Shown here piece by piece: positions 62,392 to 64,000 of a DNA stretch of 64,000 bases. The notes under the pieces are model-generated. The model saw only the letters and a list, made by a program, of their open reading frames with translations, was not told the origin of the DNA and did no database searches. The stretch comes from Seriola aureovittata (lineage: Eukaryota; Chordata; Actinopteri; Carangiformes; Carangidae): contig NC_079365.1 in assembly GCF_021018895.1 (NCBI RefSeq), positions 17,211,001 through 17,275,000 of the forward strand, read 5' to 3'. The position numbers and the translations under genes were made by a program. Every line of letters begins with the position of its first letter. The stretch's first letter is position 1.

Positions 62392-64000
62392 GTACGTTTG
62401 CTCTGGAGGAGAGACACAAGTACACTGTATTTTAAATGCACACACATTTGAAGTGCATCTTATGTTGATCCGACACATAATGACTATCTGCCTTGAATGA
62501 GCAATTTAGCTGCATTACATTCACATACGCTAGTAGTTTTGACAAATACCAGATTTAAAAACTATTTGTCCATTTTACGAGTAACATTTTTTACAACAGA
62601 AGTCTAATTTAATCACACTTCATCAGCAATTAATCAGGGCATCATAAAATCTCACATTATGCCTGCAGTTGGATTTGATCAGTTAATTTTGATTAAATTT
62701 GAAATATTAACTTAAGTGTTAGTATCAAATCAATCACGCCTTAGAATTTGTATTTTGGAGTGCATAGTTTCACATTGCCCATTTTACAGTATACTTTGAC
62801 TTCACGGGTCAGTAGGGTTATTTATCCTCAGATAATTTATTAATGGTTCTGAGACTTATAATAAAGGAAAGTATTTTTCTTTATGCTGAGCAGGGAAATT
62901 AAACTGTTGAACTATGAGTACAAAGATGACTATCTTCAAAGAAATGCTAATTGCTTTTACTTATTTAAAACGTTATAATAAGTTTGATAATTCCGATTTA
63001 AGAGCCTCATTTTGTTGCGCTCCTGATTAGTTTAGCCTTAATACAATTTTTTTGCCATTCATGTACTGCACTCTGTTCCTCCTGTTAAAGACAAAATACA
63101 TCCATAGTGCATCTTTTTTAACTTATTTCTGAATGATGTGGATAAGGTACCAATCACAGACATTGTGTGAAAATCTTCTCGAAAACATGAGCAGTAAATG
63201 TCAGATTTTGGTATCTGTACCGTAGGGCTTCTCTCAAGACTCACCATGTTCCACCGACACTGTGTGCCTGTGCAGATGTGCATGTATAGAACTCAAACCA
63301 TGGGAATCTGGTTAGAAAAACAGTATAACACAGGTTTGTTTGAAAAATATGATGCTTTTTATGGTGACCTTTGTAAACTGCAGGTATAGTCCTTGTCTCC
63401 TGCAGAGCTCTATCCAGACTTGACATTTTTCTGTAGATTTTGCATTTGTTGTTGGTTTGAATTATAATTTTATATCTATATTCACCTCTGTTTAAAGTGC
63501 ACAACTTTCTCAATTCCCTTGGCTGTCATTTTACATTGTTTACAAGCCAAAGAGAGCATATTATTAGCTTATTATCAGCACTGGACTACACCCCAAAACA
63601 AAAACAAAGACAGAGACCAATACAAGTAGTTACTGCTGTCAAGGTGGGGGGAAATCATACAACACATTCACATGCATGCACACACACCCACACACGTACA
63701 CACAAAAGCTGATTTCAAATGCTGCCCTAATAATGAGTCTATCAAAATACTTTCAAAAGTAACAAACATCCACCCACCATAACAAAGCATTGTCTGGGCT
63801 TTGACTAGTAGAATATAATGTGCAGCATATTTTCTTTCTTTCTCCTTTCTTTTGAAAAGACCTGCTGTACCCTACTGTTAGTACCAGGACAATGCATCTG
63901 CACACTGAACTGTGTGATTGAAAACTATAGTAGGTAACCATTGGCATTTCTATTACTTGTTTCAACCTAACATTTGCTCTGTTGCCACTAATATTGCTAT
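62392..64000 (+). other. Start of CFAP20DC intron 12 (runs past window end)
   Basis: No following exon with similarity to CFAP20DC was found. A 36-codon open block with splice-like borders at 63276-63383 does not resemble the protein. A small CA/AC-rich patch lies at 63676-63704. Confidence 0.5.

Noticed and set aside
62392..62451. Exon 12 read-through to a stop as the true C-terminus
   Set aside because: The 19 added residues do not resemble any CFAP20DC end and a good GTACGT donor interrupts them; kept only as a minor isoform possibility.
63276..63383. Possible exon 13 of CFAP20DC (36 codons, TGCAG acceptor, CAG|GTATAG donor, phase 0/0)
   Set aside because: The translation has no resemblance to the expected charged and Ser-rich CFAP20DC tail, and the acceptor lacks a pyrimidine tract.
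63861..63936. Acceptor-like pyrimidine tract and AAAG at 63,835-63,860 followed by an open frame
   Set aside because: The frame is Cys-rich, ends in TAA after about 25 codons and does not match the orthologue.

Overview
The window looks like nuclear DNA of a ray-finned (teleost) fish. It is AT-rich and gene-poor, has long CA/TG microsatellites, and carries repeat families typical of fish genomes: a hAT-type MITE, a tRNA-derived SINE, a restriction-like-endonuclease LINE remnant and a mariner/Tc1 fossil. Its one clear gene has classic GT-AG introns. No bacterial-style operon, CRISPR array or prokaryotic mobile element is present.

Positions 1 to about 51,960 hold no protein-coding gene that I can support. 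Long open frames there are either microsatellite readings (Cys/Val or His/Thr runs) or chance frames. What can be identified is a mosaic of repeats: a complete 737-bp hAT-like element with 8-bp target duplications (2,027-2,763), a broken non-LTR retrotransposon 3' end (about 7,385-8,135) running into a CA microsatellite, a tRNA-derived SINE (32,471-32,655), several dispersed fish repeats, and six long CA/TG tracts. A roughly 235-bp noncoding segment is present twice, 3 kb apart (11,341-11,585 and 14,339-14,572). Several non-repetitive stretches look like candidate conserved noncoding elements, but conservation cannot be tested from one sequence.

Positions about 51,960 to 64,000 hold the 5' part of CFAP20DC (CFAP20 domain-containing protein, human C3orf67) on the + strand. 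Twelve coding exons (52,227-62,391) join in frame into 507 codons with GT-AG borders at every internal junction. Residues 1 to about 180 are the CFAP20 (DUF667) domain; the rest is a low-complexity, Ser-rich, charged tail. The last exon ends in phase 0 and the C-terminus lies beyond the window. The region just upstream is CpG-enriched and carries a near-consensus RFX X-box, as expected for a cilium gene. The introns contain a tandem repeat with two perfect estrogen-response-element palindromes, a degraded mariner/Tc1 transposase fragment and a CA microsatellite.

In human, the CFAP20DC 5' side faces the large gene-poor FHIT/FRA3B interval. The empty 52 kb here would fit a conserved gene-poor neighbourhood, but that is an inference. 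I found no convincing novel molecular system. The items most worth checking are the ERE-bearing tandem repeat, the X-box, the tandem splice donor at exon 7 and the duplicated noncoding element.
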